From the NCBI GenBank assembly GCA_035761805.1, contig DASTQL010000177.1, forward strand, positions 1-23,295: a DNA stretch of 23,295 nt. The letters are read 5' to 3'. The notes below the pieces were generated by a model. It worked only from the letters and a program-made list of their open reading frames with translations, was not told where the DNA came from and made no database searches. Below are positions 1 through 7,536 of this stretch, in pieces; position 1 is the first letter of the stretch; each line of letters starts with the position of its first letter. The translations under genes and the position numbers were made by a program. The stretch comes from DASTQL01 sp035761805 (GTDB lineage: Bacteria; Actinomycetota; Actinomycetes; Jiangellales; Jiangellaceae).

Positions 1-6
1 CCCCAA

Positions 7-67
7 CGCCTGACCAGGCGTCCGTACGTCGTCGACCCCGACCCAGACCGGCCGGGGTCGACGTCGT
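7..67 (-). terminator. Hairpin pair downstream of rsrA, likely terminator
   Basis: Downstream of rsrA (read leftwards) there is an 11-bp perfect inverted repeat, 30-40 with 53-63, separated by 12 nt, with three further pairs outside one mismatch (26-28 with 65-67). A second short hairpin, CGCCTG-AC-CAGGCG, lies at 7-20. There is no T-tract on the minus strand after either stem, as is common for actinobacterial terminators. The role is inferred from structure and position only. The rest of 1-75 shows nothing else. Confidence 0.45.
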
Positions 68-75
68 CAGGGGGC

Positions 76-356
76 TCAGGCCTCGGTGATCTCGACCCGG
101 ACCTGGGCGATGCGGGTCAGGACCTTGGCCCTCAGCTCGACGGGCGCGTGCTCGTCGCGACACGAGCGGGCCACCAGCTCCTTGACCACCCGCTCCAGGT
201 CGAACTTGCGCAGGCAGGGCGCGCACTCGTGCAGGTGCTGCTCGATCTGGGAGGAGGTCAGGGTCCGGTCGCCGCTGCCGTCGATCTCGTCGTCGATGAA
301 GACGTAGATCCGGTCCAGGACCTCGACGCAGTCGACCTCGTGCGGCCGTCCGCAGC

Positions 357-360
<4 letters not shown>
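76..360 (-). CDS. rsrA: Redox-sensing zinc anti-sigma factor, RsrA/RshA family
   Basis: A 94-residue cytoplasmic protein with the ZAS (zinc anti-sigma) signature: Cys3, Cys11, then His42-x3-Cys46-x2-Cys49, and a further Cys67. In the Streptomyces RsrA family the equivalent His and three Cys bind zinc and hold SigR inactive; disulfide stress (Cys11 with the last CxxC cysteine) releases zinc and frees the sigma factor. RsrA carries a CC pair where this protein has Ser-Cys at 66-67; that pair is not essential in the family model. The ATG overlaps the sigR stop as ATGA (360-357), so the two products are translationally coupled and made in balanced amounts. A purine-rich GGGAGG lies just upstream. 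Family and partner are assigned from motif and adjacency; redox behaviour is inferred from the family. Confidence 0.93.
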
Positions 361-956
<596 letters not shown>

Positions 957-964
957 CGCCCGCG

Positions 965-970
965 AGGATA
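965..970 (-). promoter_or_regulatory. Candidate constitutive leaderless -10 box of sigR
   Basis: On the minus strand the hexamer TATCCT (970-965) lies 8 nt before the ATG at 956. No clear -35 hexamer is seen at the usual distance. A transcript from here would begin at or within a base or two of the ATG and give the short SigR form without a leader. Confidence 0.4.
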
Positions 971-1061
971 GCCGTGCCCCGCCCTCGTCGCGTCCCGGCG
1001 TCCACGCCGGCCAACCGAGGACCTCGGCACCGACCGGTCGCCTGGCGTCACGCTGTGCGAG

Positions 1062-1079
1062 CACGGTGGGGGCCTCCTC
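1062..1079 (-). promoter_or_regulatory. Shine-Dalgarno and alternative GTG start for long SigR isoform
   Basis: GAGGAGG (1079-1073) is followed by 8 nt and a GTG (1064-1062) in the sigR frame. It is a much better ribosome binding site than anything in front of the ATG at 956. Initiation here gives a 235-residue protein, SigR plus 36 N-terminal residues. Confidence 0.5.
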
Positions 1080-1106
1080 GGGTCGTCCGGCCGGTCCGGG
1101 AGGGGG

Positions 1107-1134
1107 AACGTCGGCATGTGCGCCGGTCATTCCC
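1107..1134 (-). promoter_or_regulatory. SigR-dependent autoregulatory promoter of sigR
   Basis: On the minus strand, GGGAAT (1134-1129) is followed after exactly 18 nt by CGTT (1110-1107). This is the SigR/SigH promoter consensus GGGAAT-N18-CGTT with no mismatch, placed upstream of sigR as expected for the known positive feedback. The -35 box overlaps the stop codon of the preceding hydrolase gene. Transcription would start near 1100, about 20 nt before a GAGGAGG ribosome binding site (1079-1073). Spot checks of the other GGAAT-like sites I noticed in the window found none with a correctly spaced CGTT. Confidence 0.8.
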
Positions 1135-1762
1135 GGAGGTCACGCATCCAGGCGGCGACCTGGTCGACGAGCACCTCGAGCGCCTCCGACCGGCTCAGCG
1201 GCGCCGACCGCGGCACCGCGAACGAGTGGTCGGCCGCCGGCACCGTGGCCACCTGGTAGGGACCGGGCGGGAACTCGTGGGGCCGCCCGAAGGCATCCCG
1301 CTCCCCCTGCACCACGAGCACAGGCACACGCGGCCGCTCCAGCTCGCCGAGCCGCGACCGCTCGGGACGCCCCGGCGGGTGGAGGGGGAAGGCCAGGGCC
1401 AGCACCGCCGCCGCACCCACGTCCCGTGCGGTCCGGCAGGCGACCCGGGCCCCGGCGCTGCGCCCGCCCACGACCAGCAGTCCTTCGGTGTCCACCTGGG
1501 GCAGGGTCGCCCGCCAGGCCTCGTCGAGCACCGAGGGTGCTGGGGCCAGCCGTCGGTCGGCCACGCGCCACGGCTGCTCCACCCGGACCACCGTGGTGCC
1601 CGTCCGCGGCGGCAGGACCTGGGCCAGGGCCATGAGGTCGACGGCGCTGGCCCCGGCCCCCGCCCCGTGCCCGAGGACGAGGGTGCGCCGGGGCCGGACG
1701 GCAGCGTCGACCAGGAGCCGAGCGGGGCCGAGCGGGGTCGGCACCAACCGCTGCTCGGTCAC
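1127..1762 (-). CDS. Alpha/beta hydrolase of the KANL3/Tex30-like family
   Basis: A 211-residue predicted cytoplasmic alpha/beta hydrolase. It shows the oxyanion-type glycine-rich loop LGHGAGAG (30-37), a nucleophile elbow GGRSAG (99-104, Ser102), an acid in QGERDAFG (Asp156) and a catalytic histidine in ADHSF (His179), in the normal order. The length and the GHGAGA/GGRSAG pair resemble the bacterial KANL3/Tex30-type hydrolases often called dienelactone-hydrolase-like; the substrate is unknown. The start chosen is GTG at 1762, 26 bp after the SRAP stop; the frame is open further upstream inside the SRAP gene, but that part looks like out-of-frame translation. The stop codon overlaps the -35 of the sigR promoter. 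It is probably co-transcribed with the SRAP gene. Confidence 0.82.
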   Translation of the reverse strand: MTEQRLVPTPLGPARLLVDAAVRPRRTLVLGHGAGAGASAVDLMALAQVLPPRTGTTVVRVEQPWRVADRRLAPAPSVLDEAWRATLPQVDTEGLLVVGGRSAGARVACRTARDVGAAAVLALAFPLHPPGRPERSRLGELERPRVPVLVVQGERDAFGRPHEFPPGPYQVATVPAADHSFAVPRSAPLSRSEALEVLVDQVAAWMRDLRE

Positions 1763-1788
1763 GGAGAGCAACGCTAACCCCGGCCGGG

Positions 1789-2541
1789 CTAGAAGAGGGC
1801 CGCATCCCCAGCTGGCTGGTCCGGAGCCAACGGCCGCACCAGCTCGGGCCCGTTGGCCCGGACGTCGTTGACGAGCGGGGCGACCGGGTAGGCCTCCAGC
1901 CGGCCCGGGACCGCCGGCACGAGGAGCGCCCGCAGGTCGCCCGGGTCCTCCCCCGCGCCGGGGTCCAGCCAGCGCTCCCAGTGGTCCCGATCCACCGTGA
2001 GGGGCATGCGGTCGTGGATCCGGCCCAGGGAGTCCTCGGCGGTCGTCGTCAGCACCGTGCTCGACCACACGAACGCACCCGGGTCGTCGTCGCCAGCCAC
2101 CGCGGGGTCACGCCAGATCTCGTAGAGTCCGGCTATCGCGAGCACGCCGCCGTCGCGCGGCCGGATGAAGAACGGCTGCTTGCGCCCGCGCACCTCGCCG
2201 TACCACTCGTAGTAGCCGTCGGCGGGGAGCAGGCAGCGCCGGACGGCGAAGGCCCGGCGGAAGGCCGGCTTCTCGTGGACGCTCTCGACCCGGGCGTTGA
2301 TCAGCCGGCTGCCGATCCGCACGTCCTTCGCCCACGAGGGGACGAGCCCCCACCGGACGACCGAGAGACGGCGCTGCAGGTCACCGGTGTCGCGGTTGCG
2401 GCGCACCAGCACGGCGGGCACGGGTTTGGTCGGCGCGACGTTCCAGTCCGGCTCCAGCTGCTCGCGCAGGTCGATGCGGTCGACCTCGAACTCCTCGGCG
2501 AGGTCGTCCGGTCCGCGGCTGGCTGCGTACCTCCCGCACAT
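1789..2541 (-). CDS. SRAP domain abasic-site processing protein (YedK/HMCES family)
   Basis: A 250-residue SOS-response-associated peptidase family protein. The start is fixed by MCGRY: the initiator Met is removed so that Cys2 becomes the N-terminal nucleophile. Other active-site residues are visible: WNVAPT (33-38), INAR (Asn82), DGYYEW (Glu112) and the HDRMP segment (His176). YedK and HMCES form a thiazolidine DNA-protein crosslink with abasic sites in single-stranded DNA and protect them from cleavage. The length is normal for the family. The gene is divergent from doxX with 83 bp between and leads into the hydrolase and sigR. A SRAP gene is also found close to sigH and aroA in M. tuberculosis, which supports this being the ancestral locus. 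No convincing Shine-Dalgarno was seen. Confidence 0.93.
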   Translation of the reverse strand: MCGRYAASRGPDDLAEEFEVDRIDLREQLEPDWNVAPTKPVPAVLVRRNRDTGDLQRRLSVVRWGLVPSWAKDVRIGSRLINARVESVHEKPAFRRAFAVRRCLLPADGYYEWYGEVRGRKQPFFIRPRDGGVLAIAGLYEIWRDPAVAGDDDPGAFVWSSTVLTTTAEDSLGRIHDRMPLTVDRDHWERWLDPGAGEDPGDLRALLVPAVPGRLEAYPVAPLVNDVRANGPELVRPLAPDQPAGDAALF

Positions 2542-2590
2542 CCCGGCCAGCCTGCCACGCCGCACCGACAGCGGCCGGCGCGGTTGGGGG

Positions 2591-2617
2591 TTGACAGGCG
2601 GCGGGACGTGGTAATCA
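2591..2617 (+). promoter_or_regulatory. Candidate leaderless promoter of doxX
   Basis: A perfect -35 TTGACA (2591-2596) is followed after 15 nt by TAATCA (2612-2617). The ATG at 2625 lies 7 nt after the -10, so transcription would start at the A of the ATG. No Shine-Dalgarno precedes the gene. The spacer is shorter than the usual 17 nt. Confidence 0.5.
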
Positions 2618-2624
2618 AGTCCAC

Positions 2625-3173
2625 ATGAGCCTGGTCCGACTGCTCGCCCGCCCGATGCTCGCCTCCGTCTTCGTGGTCGAGGGGGCCCGGGCGCTGCGTG
2701 ACCCCGATGCCCTCGCCGCCCGCGCCAAGCCGGTGGCCGACCGCTTGGCGCCGGTGCTCGAGCGCTACGTGCCGCAGGCGCCCACCGAGGCGCGCTCACT
2801 CGTCCGGGTCAACGGCGCCGTCCAGCTCGGGGCCGGACTCGCGCTTGCCACCGGACGCCTCCCCCGGCTGGCTGCGCTTGTGCTCGCCGCCTCCGAGGCG
2901 GCCAGCACGCTGTCCGAGCACCGGTTCTGGGAGGCCGATGACAAGGAGGAACGACACCGCCAGCGCCGTGAGTTCCTTGCCGGTGTCGCGCTCTGCGGTG
3001 GCCTGCTGATCGCGGCCGTGGACACCGAGGGCCGGCCGGGGCTCCCGTGGCGGGCCCGGAGGGCCGCCAAGGACGCCCGCCGCGCCGCCCGGACCGCCCG
3101 GCGCGAGGCGCGGCTGGCAACTCGGACCGCCAAGGCCGAAGTGAGCCGGCAGGCCGCCGCGCTGGTGCACTGA
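2625..3173 (+). CDS. DoxX family membrane protein
   Basis: A 182-residue protein of the DoxX/DoxD-like family of small integral membrane proteins. It has hydrophobic segments at about residues 6-22, 62-78, 83-98 and 118-132, the typical four-helix arrangement, with the family-like N-terminus LLARPMLASVFVVEGARAL and RVNGAVQLGAGLALATG. The last 45 residues form a hydrophilic tail of alternating Ala/Arg/Lys after the last helix, likely cytosolic and possibly binding nucleic acid or acidic lipid; this tail is longer than in many family members. The function of the actinobacterial members is not established, though some are linked to thiol or oxidative-stress defence, which would fit the sigR neighbourhood. 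The stop is 29 bp before the aroA start. Confidence 0.85.
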   Translation: MSLVRLLARPMLASVFVVEGARALRDPDALAARAKPVADRLAPVLERYVPQAPTEARSLVRVNGAVQLGAGLALATGRLPRLAALVLAASEAASTLSEHRFWEADDKEERHRQRREFLAGVALCGGLLIAAVDTEGRPGLPWRARRAAKDARRAARTARREARLATRTAKAEVSRQAAALVH

Positions 3174-3189
3174 CGCGCGGGGCGCCCCG

Positions 3190-3195
3190 TACCCT
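3190..3195 (+). promoter_or_regulatory. Leaderless -10 box of aroA-rsgA
   Basis: TACCCT (3190-3195) fits the TAnnnT actinobacterial -10 pattern and ends exactly 7 nt before the aroA GTG at 3203. No Shine-Dalgarno precedes that GTG, consistent with a leaderless message. No clear -35 is visible. Confidence 0.5.
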
Positions 3196-3202
3196 CGGCC
3201 GG

Positions 3203-4486
3203 GTGAGTCGACAGCTGTGGCCCGCACCGACGGCTCGCGGGCCGGTGTGCGCCGAGGTGGCCCTGCCCGGCTCCAAGTCGGTGACCAACCGTGCCCTGGT
3301 CCTGGCGGCGCTCGGCGACGGCCCGTCCCGGGTCCGCGCCCCGCTCCGCGCCCGTGACACCGTCCTGATGGCCACGGCCCTGACGGCCCTCGGCGTCGAC
3401 GTGGCCGACGACGGTACGGACTGGGTGGTGAGGCCGGCGGTCCTGAAGGGACCCGCCTCGGTGGACTGCGGGCTCGCCGGCACGGTGATGCGCTTCGTGC
3501 CTCCCGTGGCCGCCCTCGCGACCGGGCCGGTCCGCCTGGACGGCGACCCCCGGGCGCGGGAGCGCCCGATGGGCGCCCTGGTCGCCGCGCTGCGCCGTCT
3601 GGGCGCCTCCGTGGACGACGAGGGTCGCGGCTCGCTCCCCCTGACGGTCCACGGCACCGGCGCACTCGAGGGCGGTGCGGTGACCGTGGACTCCTCCTCG
3701 TCCAGCCAGTTCGTGTCGGCCCTGCTGCTCGCGGGTGCCCGCTTCCGTCGGGGCGTCGAGGTCCGGCACGCCGGCCGGCCCGTTCCCTCCGCCCCGCACC
3801 TGGCCCTGACCGTGCAGATGCTGCGGGACCGTGGAGTGGAGGTCGACGACGCGGAAGCGAACCGTTGGGTCGTCCGCCCGGGCCCGGTGCGGGCGCGGGA
3901 CATGGACGTCGAGCCCGACCTGTCCAACGCTGCACCCTTCCTCGCCGCAGCGTTGGTCACGGGTGGCGTGGTGCGCGTGCCGGGGTGGCCGGCCAGCACG
4001 TCGCAGGCGGGCGACGCCTTGCGCCGGCTGCTCCCGAGACTGGGCGCCCGCTGCCGCCTGGACGAGCGCGGGCTCACCGTCGAGGGCACCGGGCGGGTCC
4101 TGGGTGCCGATCTCGACCTGCGTGACGTGGGCGAGCTCACGCCCGTCCTCCTCGCGGTCGCCGCGCTCGCGGACGGCCCCTCCCGGCTGCGCGGCATCGC
4201 CCACCTGCGCGGCCACGAGACCGATCGCCTGGCGGCGCTGGCCCGCGAGGTGGTCGCACTCGGGGGTGAGGTGGTCGAGACGCCGGACGGCCTCGCCGTC
4301 GCCCCCCGACCGCTGCACGGGGCCACCTTCCACACCTACGCAGACCACCGGATGGCCCAGGCGGGAGCGGTCCTGGGACTGGCGGTGCCTGGCGTCCTGG
4401 TCGAGGACGTCGCGACCACGGGCAAGACGATGCCCGACTTCGTGGGCCTGTGGCAGGCGATGCTCGCCGGGGGCGCGGCGGCATGA
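3203..4486 (+). CDS. aroA: 3-phosphoshikimate 1-carboxyvinyltransferase (EPSP synthase)
   Basis: A 427-residue EPSP synthase, which joins shikimate-3-phosphate and phosphoenolpyruvate in the sixth step of the cytosolic shikimate pathway to chorismate. Visible motifs are LPGSKSVTNRAL (21-32, Lys25, Arg30), GLAGTVMRF (90-98), the phosphate-binding serine run SSSSSQF (164-170), PDLSNAAPF (238-246), DVGELTP (308-314), HLRGHETDR (334-342), DHRMA (381-385) and TTGKT (405-409). The PEP-loop reads GLAGT rather than GNAGT, and RGHETDR replaces RxKESDR; both are changes I believe are usual among actinobacterial enzymes. The GTG at 3203 is chosen because it precedes the conserved N-terminus and has a -10 box 7 nt upstream. 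It overlaps rsgA by ATGA. Confidence 0.95.
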   Translation: MSRQLWPAPTARGPVCAEVALPGSKSVTNRALVLAALGDGPSRVRAPLRARDTVLMATALTALGVDVADDGTDWVVRPAVLKGPASVDCGLAGTVMRFVPPVAALATGPVRLDGDPRARERPMGALVAALRRLGASVDDEGRGSLPLTVHGTGALEGGAVTVDSSSSSQFVSALLLAGARFRRGVEVRHAGRPVPSAPHLALTVQMLRDRGVEVDDAEANRWVVRPGPVRARDMDVEPDLSNAAPFLAAALVTGGVVRVPGWPASTSQAGDALRRLLPRLGARCRLDERGLTVEGTGRVLGADLDLRDVGELTPVLLAVAALADGPSRLRGIAHLRGHETDRLAALAREVVALGGEVVETPDGLAVAPRPLHGATFHTYADHRMAQAGAVLGLAVPGVLVEDVATTGKTMPDFVGLWQAMLAGGAAA

Positions 4487-5493
4487 CCCGCCGGGGAGGC
4501 GCACGCCACCTGGACGAGTCCGACGTCCGCGTGCGCCCCGGCCGCGGGACCCGTCCCCGCTCCAAGCAGCGACCTCGCCACGACGACGCCGTCACCGGGA
4601 CCGTGCTCACCATCGACCGCGGCCGTTACAGCTGCCGCGTCGAGGAGGACGGTCCACCGCGTCAGGTCTCCGCGATGAAGGCGAGGGAGCTCGGCCGCCA
4701 GGGCGTCGTCGTCGGCGACCGGGTGTCCCTCGTCGGAGACGTGAGCGGGGACCCGGGGAGCCTGGCGAGAGTGGTGCGGGTCGCCTCCCGGAGCACCCTC
4801 CTGCGCCGGACCGCGGACGACGACGACCCGGTCGAGCGGGCCATCGTCGCCAACGCCGACCAGCTCGTCGTGGTCACGGCGCTGGCAGACCCAGAGCCAC
4901 GCCCGCGGCTGGTAGACCGCTGCCTCGTAGCCGCCTTCGACGCCGGGCTCGACCCTCTCCTCTGCCTCACCAAGGCCGACCTGCGGCCGCTCGAGGACCT
5001 GCTGGGGATGTACGCCCCGCTGGGGGTGCCATGGGTGGTGGCGGGAATCGGCCGGGACCTTACCCCGCTGCAGCGGCACCTGGCCGGCCGGACGAGCGTC
5101 CTCGTCGGGCACTCGGGAGTCGGCAAGTCCACGCTCGTGAACGCCCTCGTCCCCGGAGCCGACCGGGCGACCGGTTCGGTCAACGTGGTCACCGGCCGGG
5201 GCCGGCACACCTCGAGCAGCGCGGTGGCCCTCCAGCTCCCCGGTGGAGGCTGGGTCATCGACACCCCGGGCATCCGCTCGTTCGGGCTCGCCCATGTACG
5301 GCCGGAGCACCTGATCACGGCCTTCCCCGACCTCGACGCCGTGACGGCCGACTGCCCGCGCGGCTGCACCCACGGCGACGGTGAGCCGGAGTGTGCGCTC
5401 GACGAGGCGGTGGCGGCCGGCACCCTGGACCCGGCCCGGGTCGCGTCGTACCGTCGGCTGCTCGCCAGCCGGGACCGCCAGCGCGGCGACTGA
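4483..5493 (+). CDS. rsgA: Small ribosomal subunit biogenesis GTPase RsgA
   Basis: A 336-residue circularly permuted GTPase that checks late 30S maturation at the decoding centre and releases assembly factors on GTP hydrolysis. It has an OB-fold at about residues 36-105, then the G motifs in permuted order: G4 TKAD (163-166), G1 GHSGVGKST (209-217), a G2 region GRHTS (240-244) and G3 DTPG (260-263). The C-terminal zinc finger is CPRGCTHGDGEPEC (291-304; Cys291, Cys295, His297, Cys304). A basic N-terminal extension of about 35 residues precedes the OB-fold. The ATG overlaps the aroA stop as ATGA, so it is translationally coupled. In related actinobacteria aroA-rsgA is commonly followed by hisN; here hisN lies 2 kb further on. 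Confidence 0.95.
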   Translation: MTRRGGARHLDESDVRVRPGRGTRPRSKQRPRHDDAVTGTVLTIDRGRYSCRVEEDGPPRQVSAMKARELGRQGVVVGDRVSLVGDVSGDPGSLARVVRVASRSTLLRRTADDDDPVERAIVANADQLVVVTALADPEPRPRLVDRCLVAAFDAGLDPLLCLTKADLRPLEDLLGMYAPLGVPWVVAGIGRDLTPLQRHLAGRTSVLVGHSGVGKSTLVNALVPGADRATGSVNVVTGRGRHTSSSAVALQLPGGGWVIDTPGIRSFGLAHVRPEHLITAFPDLDAVTADCPRGCTHGDGEPECALDEAVAAGTLDPARVASYRRLLASRDRQRGD

Positions 5494-5609
5494 CCCGGCC
5501 GCGGTCAACCGTCCCGAGTGCCTCCCGCTGGGGGGTGATGATGCTGGAGGGGACCCCAGCCGTCCATGGGCCGGGAGCTGCAGGAGCCGGTCCGGCGCGG
5601 GCCGGTCCA

Positions 5610-5623
5610 CCGCGGATCCGCGG
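5610..5623. repeat. 14-bp perfect palindrome in the rsgA downstream gap
   Basis: CCGCGGATCCGCGG is a perfect 14-bp palindrome, and GGTC (5604-5607) and GACC (5624-5627) extend it with a 2-nt bulge. It lies 34 bp upstream of the leaderless -10 box at 5657, in the 176-bp gap between rsgA and the 10-codon upstream ORF. It could be an operator or part of a terminator for aroA-rsgA (no T-tract follows). Apart from this and the promoter, nothing else is seen in 5494-5656. Confidence 0.3.
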
Positions 5624-5656
5624 GACCGCGTCTGGCGCGGACGGGCAGCGACCTCC

Positions 5657-5662
5657 TACCAT
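5657..5662 (+). promoter_or_regulatory. Leaderless -10 box of the upstream ORF and flavoprotein gene
   Basis: TACCAT (5657-5662) ends exactly 7 nt before an ATG at 5670, the same geometry as at aroA, hisN and two other genes in the window. It predicts a transcript starting on the A of the short upstream ORF. Confidence 0.45.
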
Positions 5663-5669
5663 CTGCCGG

Positions 5670-5702
5670 ATGCGCCGCGATCAGCCGGCCCCAGCCAGGT
5701 AG
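5670..5702 (+). CDS. 10-codon leaderless upstream ORF (leader peptide MRRDQPAPAR)
   Basis: ATG at 5670 opens a 10-residue frame, MRRDQPAPAR, ending in TAG at 5700-5702. It lies 7 nt downstream of a TAnnnT box, so it would be read from the 5' end of the mRNA. Its stop codon is embedded in the AGGTAGG ribosome binding site (5697-5703) of the flavoprotein gene that starts at 5710, so ribosomes terminating here would sit on that site. The peptide resembles none of the cysteine- or sulfur-responsive leader peptides I know. It is inferred from position and geometry alone. Confidence 0.4.
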   Translation: MRRDQPAPAR

Positions 5703-5709
5703 GTGGAGC

Positions 5710-6954
5710 ATGCCGGTCCGGTCACCAGGACACGAGCCCACGCGGACCCCGCGTCCCGGGGGTCGGGTCCATGTGGTCGGCTCGGGACCCGTCGGCCTCT
5801 TCCTCACGGCGCTCCTCCAATCGATCGACGGCCAGGCGGTCCGCCTCTACGAGCGGCGACCCGAGTTCACCCGGACTCGGATGGTGTCGCTCGCCCCATA
5901 TCTCGTCGCGGACTCGATCGAGAGCTACGAGGCCGATCCGATCGACGGAGAGAACGTCGAGGCCATCTTCGACTCGACCGAGCTCGAGACCAGACTGGCG
6001 TACCGCCGCACCGTCGCCCCGGACCTGATGTCCCTGTTGCGAGACTGGACGCGCGGGTTCGTGCCCCTGAACACGATCGAGCGATCGCTCAGCGAGCTGA
6101 TCGACGCCCGCCGCACCGGGACCGTGGAACGTATCGCCGGCGCCGTCTCTGCCGAGCAGGCGATCGCGATGGTGGAGCCCGATGACACCCTCGTCGACTG
6201 CACCGGCAGCCGGTCGATCCTGCGCGACACCCTGATCCCGGGTTCGGACGAGTCCGGGCGCGATCGGAACACGATGCGGGTCCGTCTCGAGAACGCCCTG
6301 GTCGTGACCTTCCTGTACAGCCGGCACTACGCCTGCAACGAGTACTGCAAGTACTACAAGAACCTGGAGAACGCCGAGTACAAGTTCATCCCCGCCGTCC
6401 ACCGCACCTTCTATGACGGGTCGATCAGTCACGTGACGGGCATCATCGGCATCAGCCAGCACGAGTTCGAGGCAATGCCGCCGGCCTTCGACGGCGCGTG
6501 GCTTCGCGAGCACTTCCCGTCGGTAGCGGTGTCGATGGACCGATTCATCGACAAGATCCGGGCCGAGACCCACGGCGAGCTCGTGGGTGATCTGGAGATC
6601 GTGCGGATCCCGCTGTACCTGTACGGGGCCCGGAACGTCACGAGCCGGGAATGGCGCGCGTCAGGTGCCGAACACCCGCTGGCCACCACGCCGGCCTTCC
6701 TCCTCGGGGACTCCGCGATCGGTTCGCCGTACTTCCAGTCGATCTCGCTGGGCTTTGAGTGCGCGTTCTTCCTGGCCGGTCACATCGGCAACCGAAACCT
6801 GTCGGTCGAGGAGATGCTCGATCGCTATGAGTCATTCATGTACCGGCAATGGCTGCGCGTCTACATGCGAACCCGAATGATCAAGCACAACAAGGACCTG
6901 CTCGAATCCGTCGACGACACGTTCGGCCTGCTGGCGAAGCTGCACATCTACTGA
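5710..6954 (+). CDS. FAD-dependent oxidoreductase/monooxygenase of unrecognised subfamily
   Basis: A 414-residue flavoprotein. A dinucleotide-binding GSGPVG (24-29) follows HVV and leads to an acidic LYERR, the normal FAD beta-alpha-beta fold. Near the C-terminus LLGDSAIGSPYFQSISLGFE carries the GD (333-334) that contacts the FAD ribityl chain in group A flavin monooxygenases. The middle part contains a Cys/Tyr-rich stretch YACNEYCKYYKNLENAEYK and does not match any subfamily I recognise, so the substrate is unknown. The ATG at 5710 is preceded by AGGTAGG at 6-nt spacing; the frame is open further upstream, but that part looks non-coding. Base composition seems slightly less GC-rich than its neighbours. 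It stands with DUF2231 between rsgA and hisN and may be a lineage-specific insertion. Confidence 0.75.
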   Translation: MPVRSPGHEPTRTPRPGGRVHVVGSGPVGLFLTALLQSIDGQAVRLYERRPEFTRTRMVSLAPYLVADSIESYEADPIDGENVEAIFDSTELETRLAYRRTVAPDLMSLLRDWTRGFVPLNTIERSLSELIDARRTGTVERIAGAVSAEQAIAMVEPDDTLVDCTGSRSILRDTLIPGSDESGRDRNTMRVRLENALVVTFLYSRHYACNEYCKYYKNLENAEYKFIPAVHRTFYDGSISHVTGIIGISQHEFEAMPPAFDGAWLREHFPSVAVSMDRFIDKIRAETHGELVGDLEIVRIPLYLYGARNVTSREWRASGAEHPLATTPAFLLGDSAIGSPYFQSISLGFECAFFLAGHIGNRNLSVEEMLDRYESFMYRQWLRVYMRTRMIKHNKDLLESVDDTFGLLAKLHIY

Positions 6955-6998
6955 TCACCCGGCCGACTCCCGCGGGCGCCGGTGACGGCCCTCATCGG

Positions 6999-7460
6999 TC
7001 AGAGGCTGCCGGGGTTCCAGACTGCGGTCGACCCGCTGTGGCCGGCGAGCACCGCAGCACCCGTGACGACGAGACCGGCCACGGCGGCCAGGGCGGCCAC
7101 CACCCTCGTGACGCCGTCGGGCCCGCGCTGCCGCTGCAGCACGTACGTCGCGACCGCCAGGATCGCGAACGGGATCGAGGAGAGCAAGGTCCACAGCCCG
7201 TAGCGCCCGTGCAGCTCGACCTGCTCCAGGACCGGGCCGCCGAGCTGCAGGCTGTCGGCCAGGTTGTCACCCGCCTCGCGGGCGACGAACGCTGTCACAG
7301 CACCGCCCAGGGCCCCGAGGGCGACCAACGAGGAGTACGGCGACAACCAGCGCGGCACGAGCGCCACGGCGACGGCACCCAGGGCCGACAGCGGGACCAG
7401 CACGACGACCGCGTGCACGACGAGGGGGTGCAGGGGCAGGCCCAGCACGGTCTCCGGCAC
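6999..7460 (-). CDS. DUF2231 family integral membrane protein
   Basis: A 153-residue protein with about four membrane helices. The N-terminus LPLHPLVVHAVVVLVPLSAL (His11 and His16), a central LHGRYGLW and a C-terminal AGHSGS-AVW are the conserved histidine-bearing elements of DUF2231, a membrane family of unknown function. The helix-borne histidines make a haem or metal role possible, but that is speculation. The GTG at 7460 is chosen because GGAAGGAG precedes it at about 5-nt spacing; an open frame runs further upstream but overlaps hisN in antisense. It is divergent from hisN with 76 bp between and convergent with the flavoprotein gene, 44 bp apart. Confidence 0.8.
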   Translation of the reverse strand: MPETVLGLPLHPLVVHAVVVLVPLSALGAVAVALVPRWLSPYSSLVALGALGGAVTAFVAREAGDNLADSLQLGGPVLEQVELHGRYGLWTLLSSIPFAILAVATYVLQRQRGPDGVTRVVAALAAVAGLVVTGAAVLAGHSGSTAVWNPGSL

Positions 7461-7523
7461 GACGTCTCCTTCCAATGCGATCACTCTGGCACAGGCTGAC
7501 GCAGGTTGCGGGCTGCGCCGCGC

Positions 7524-7529
7524 TAGGTT
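7524..7529 (+). promoter_or_regulatory. Leaderless -10 box of hisN
   Basis: TAGGTT (7524-7529) ends 7 nt before the hisN GTG at 7537, and no Shine-Dalgarno is present. It gives hisN its own promoter, separate from aroA-rsgA. Confidence 0.5.
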
Positions 7530-7536
7530 GCGCCCC

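Noticed and set aside
2765..4504. A 579-codon minus-strand frame opposite doxX and aroA
   Set aside because: aroA motifs are complete on the plus strand; the antisense product is His/Gly/Arg-rich without structure.
5043..5048. GGGAAT within rsgA as a second SigR promoter
   Set aside because: No CGTT at the 18-nt spacing; the same holds for GGGAAT at 6647 and the reversed ATTCC at 18589.
5610..5623. Palindrome as an attachment or insertion target site
   Set aside because: No direct repeats, integrase or transposase flank it; it is kept only as an unexplained palindrome.
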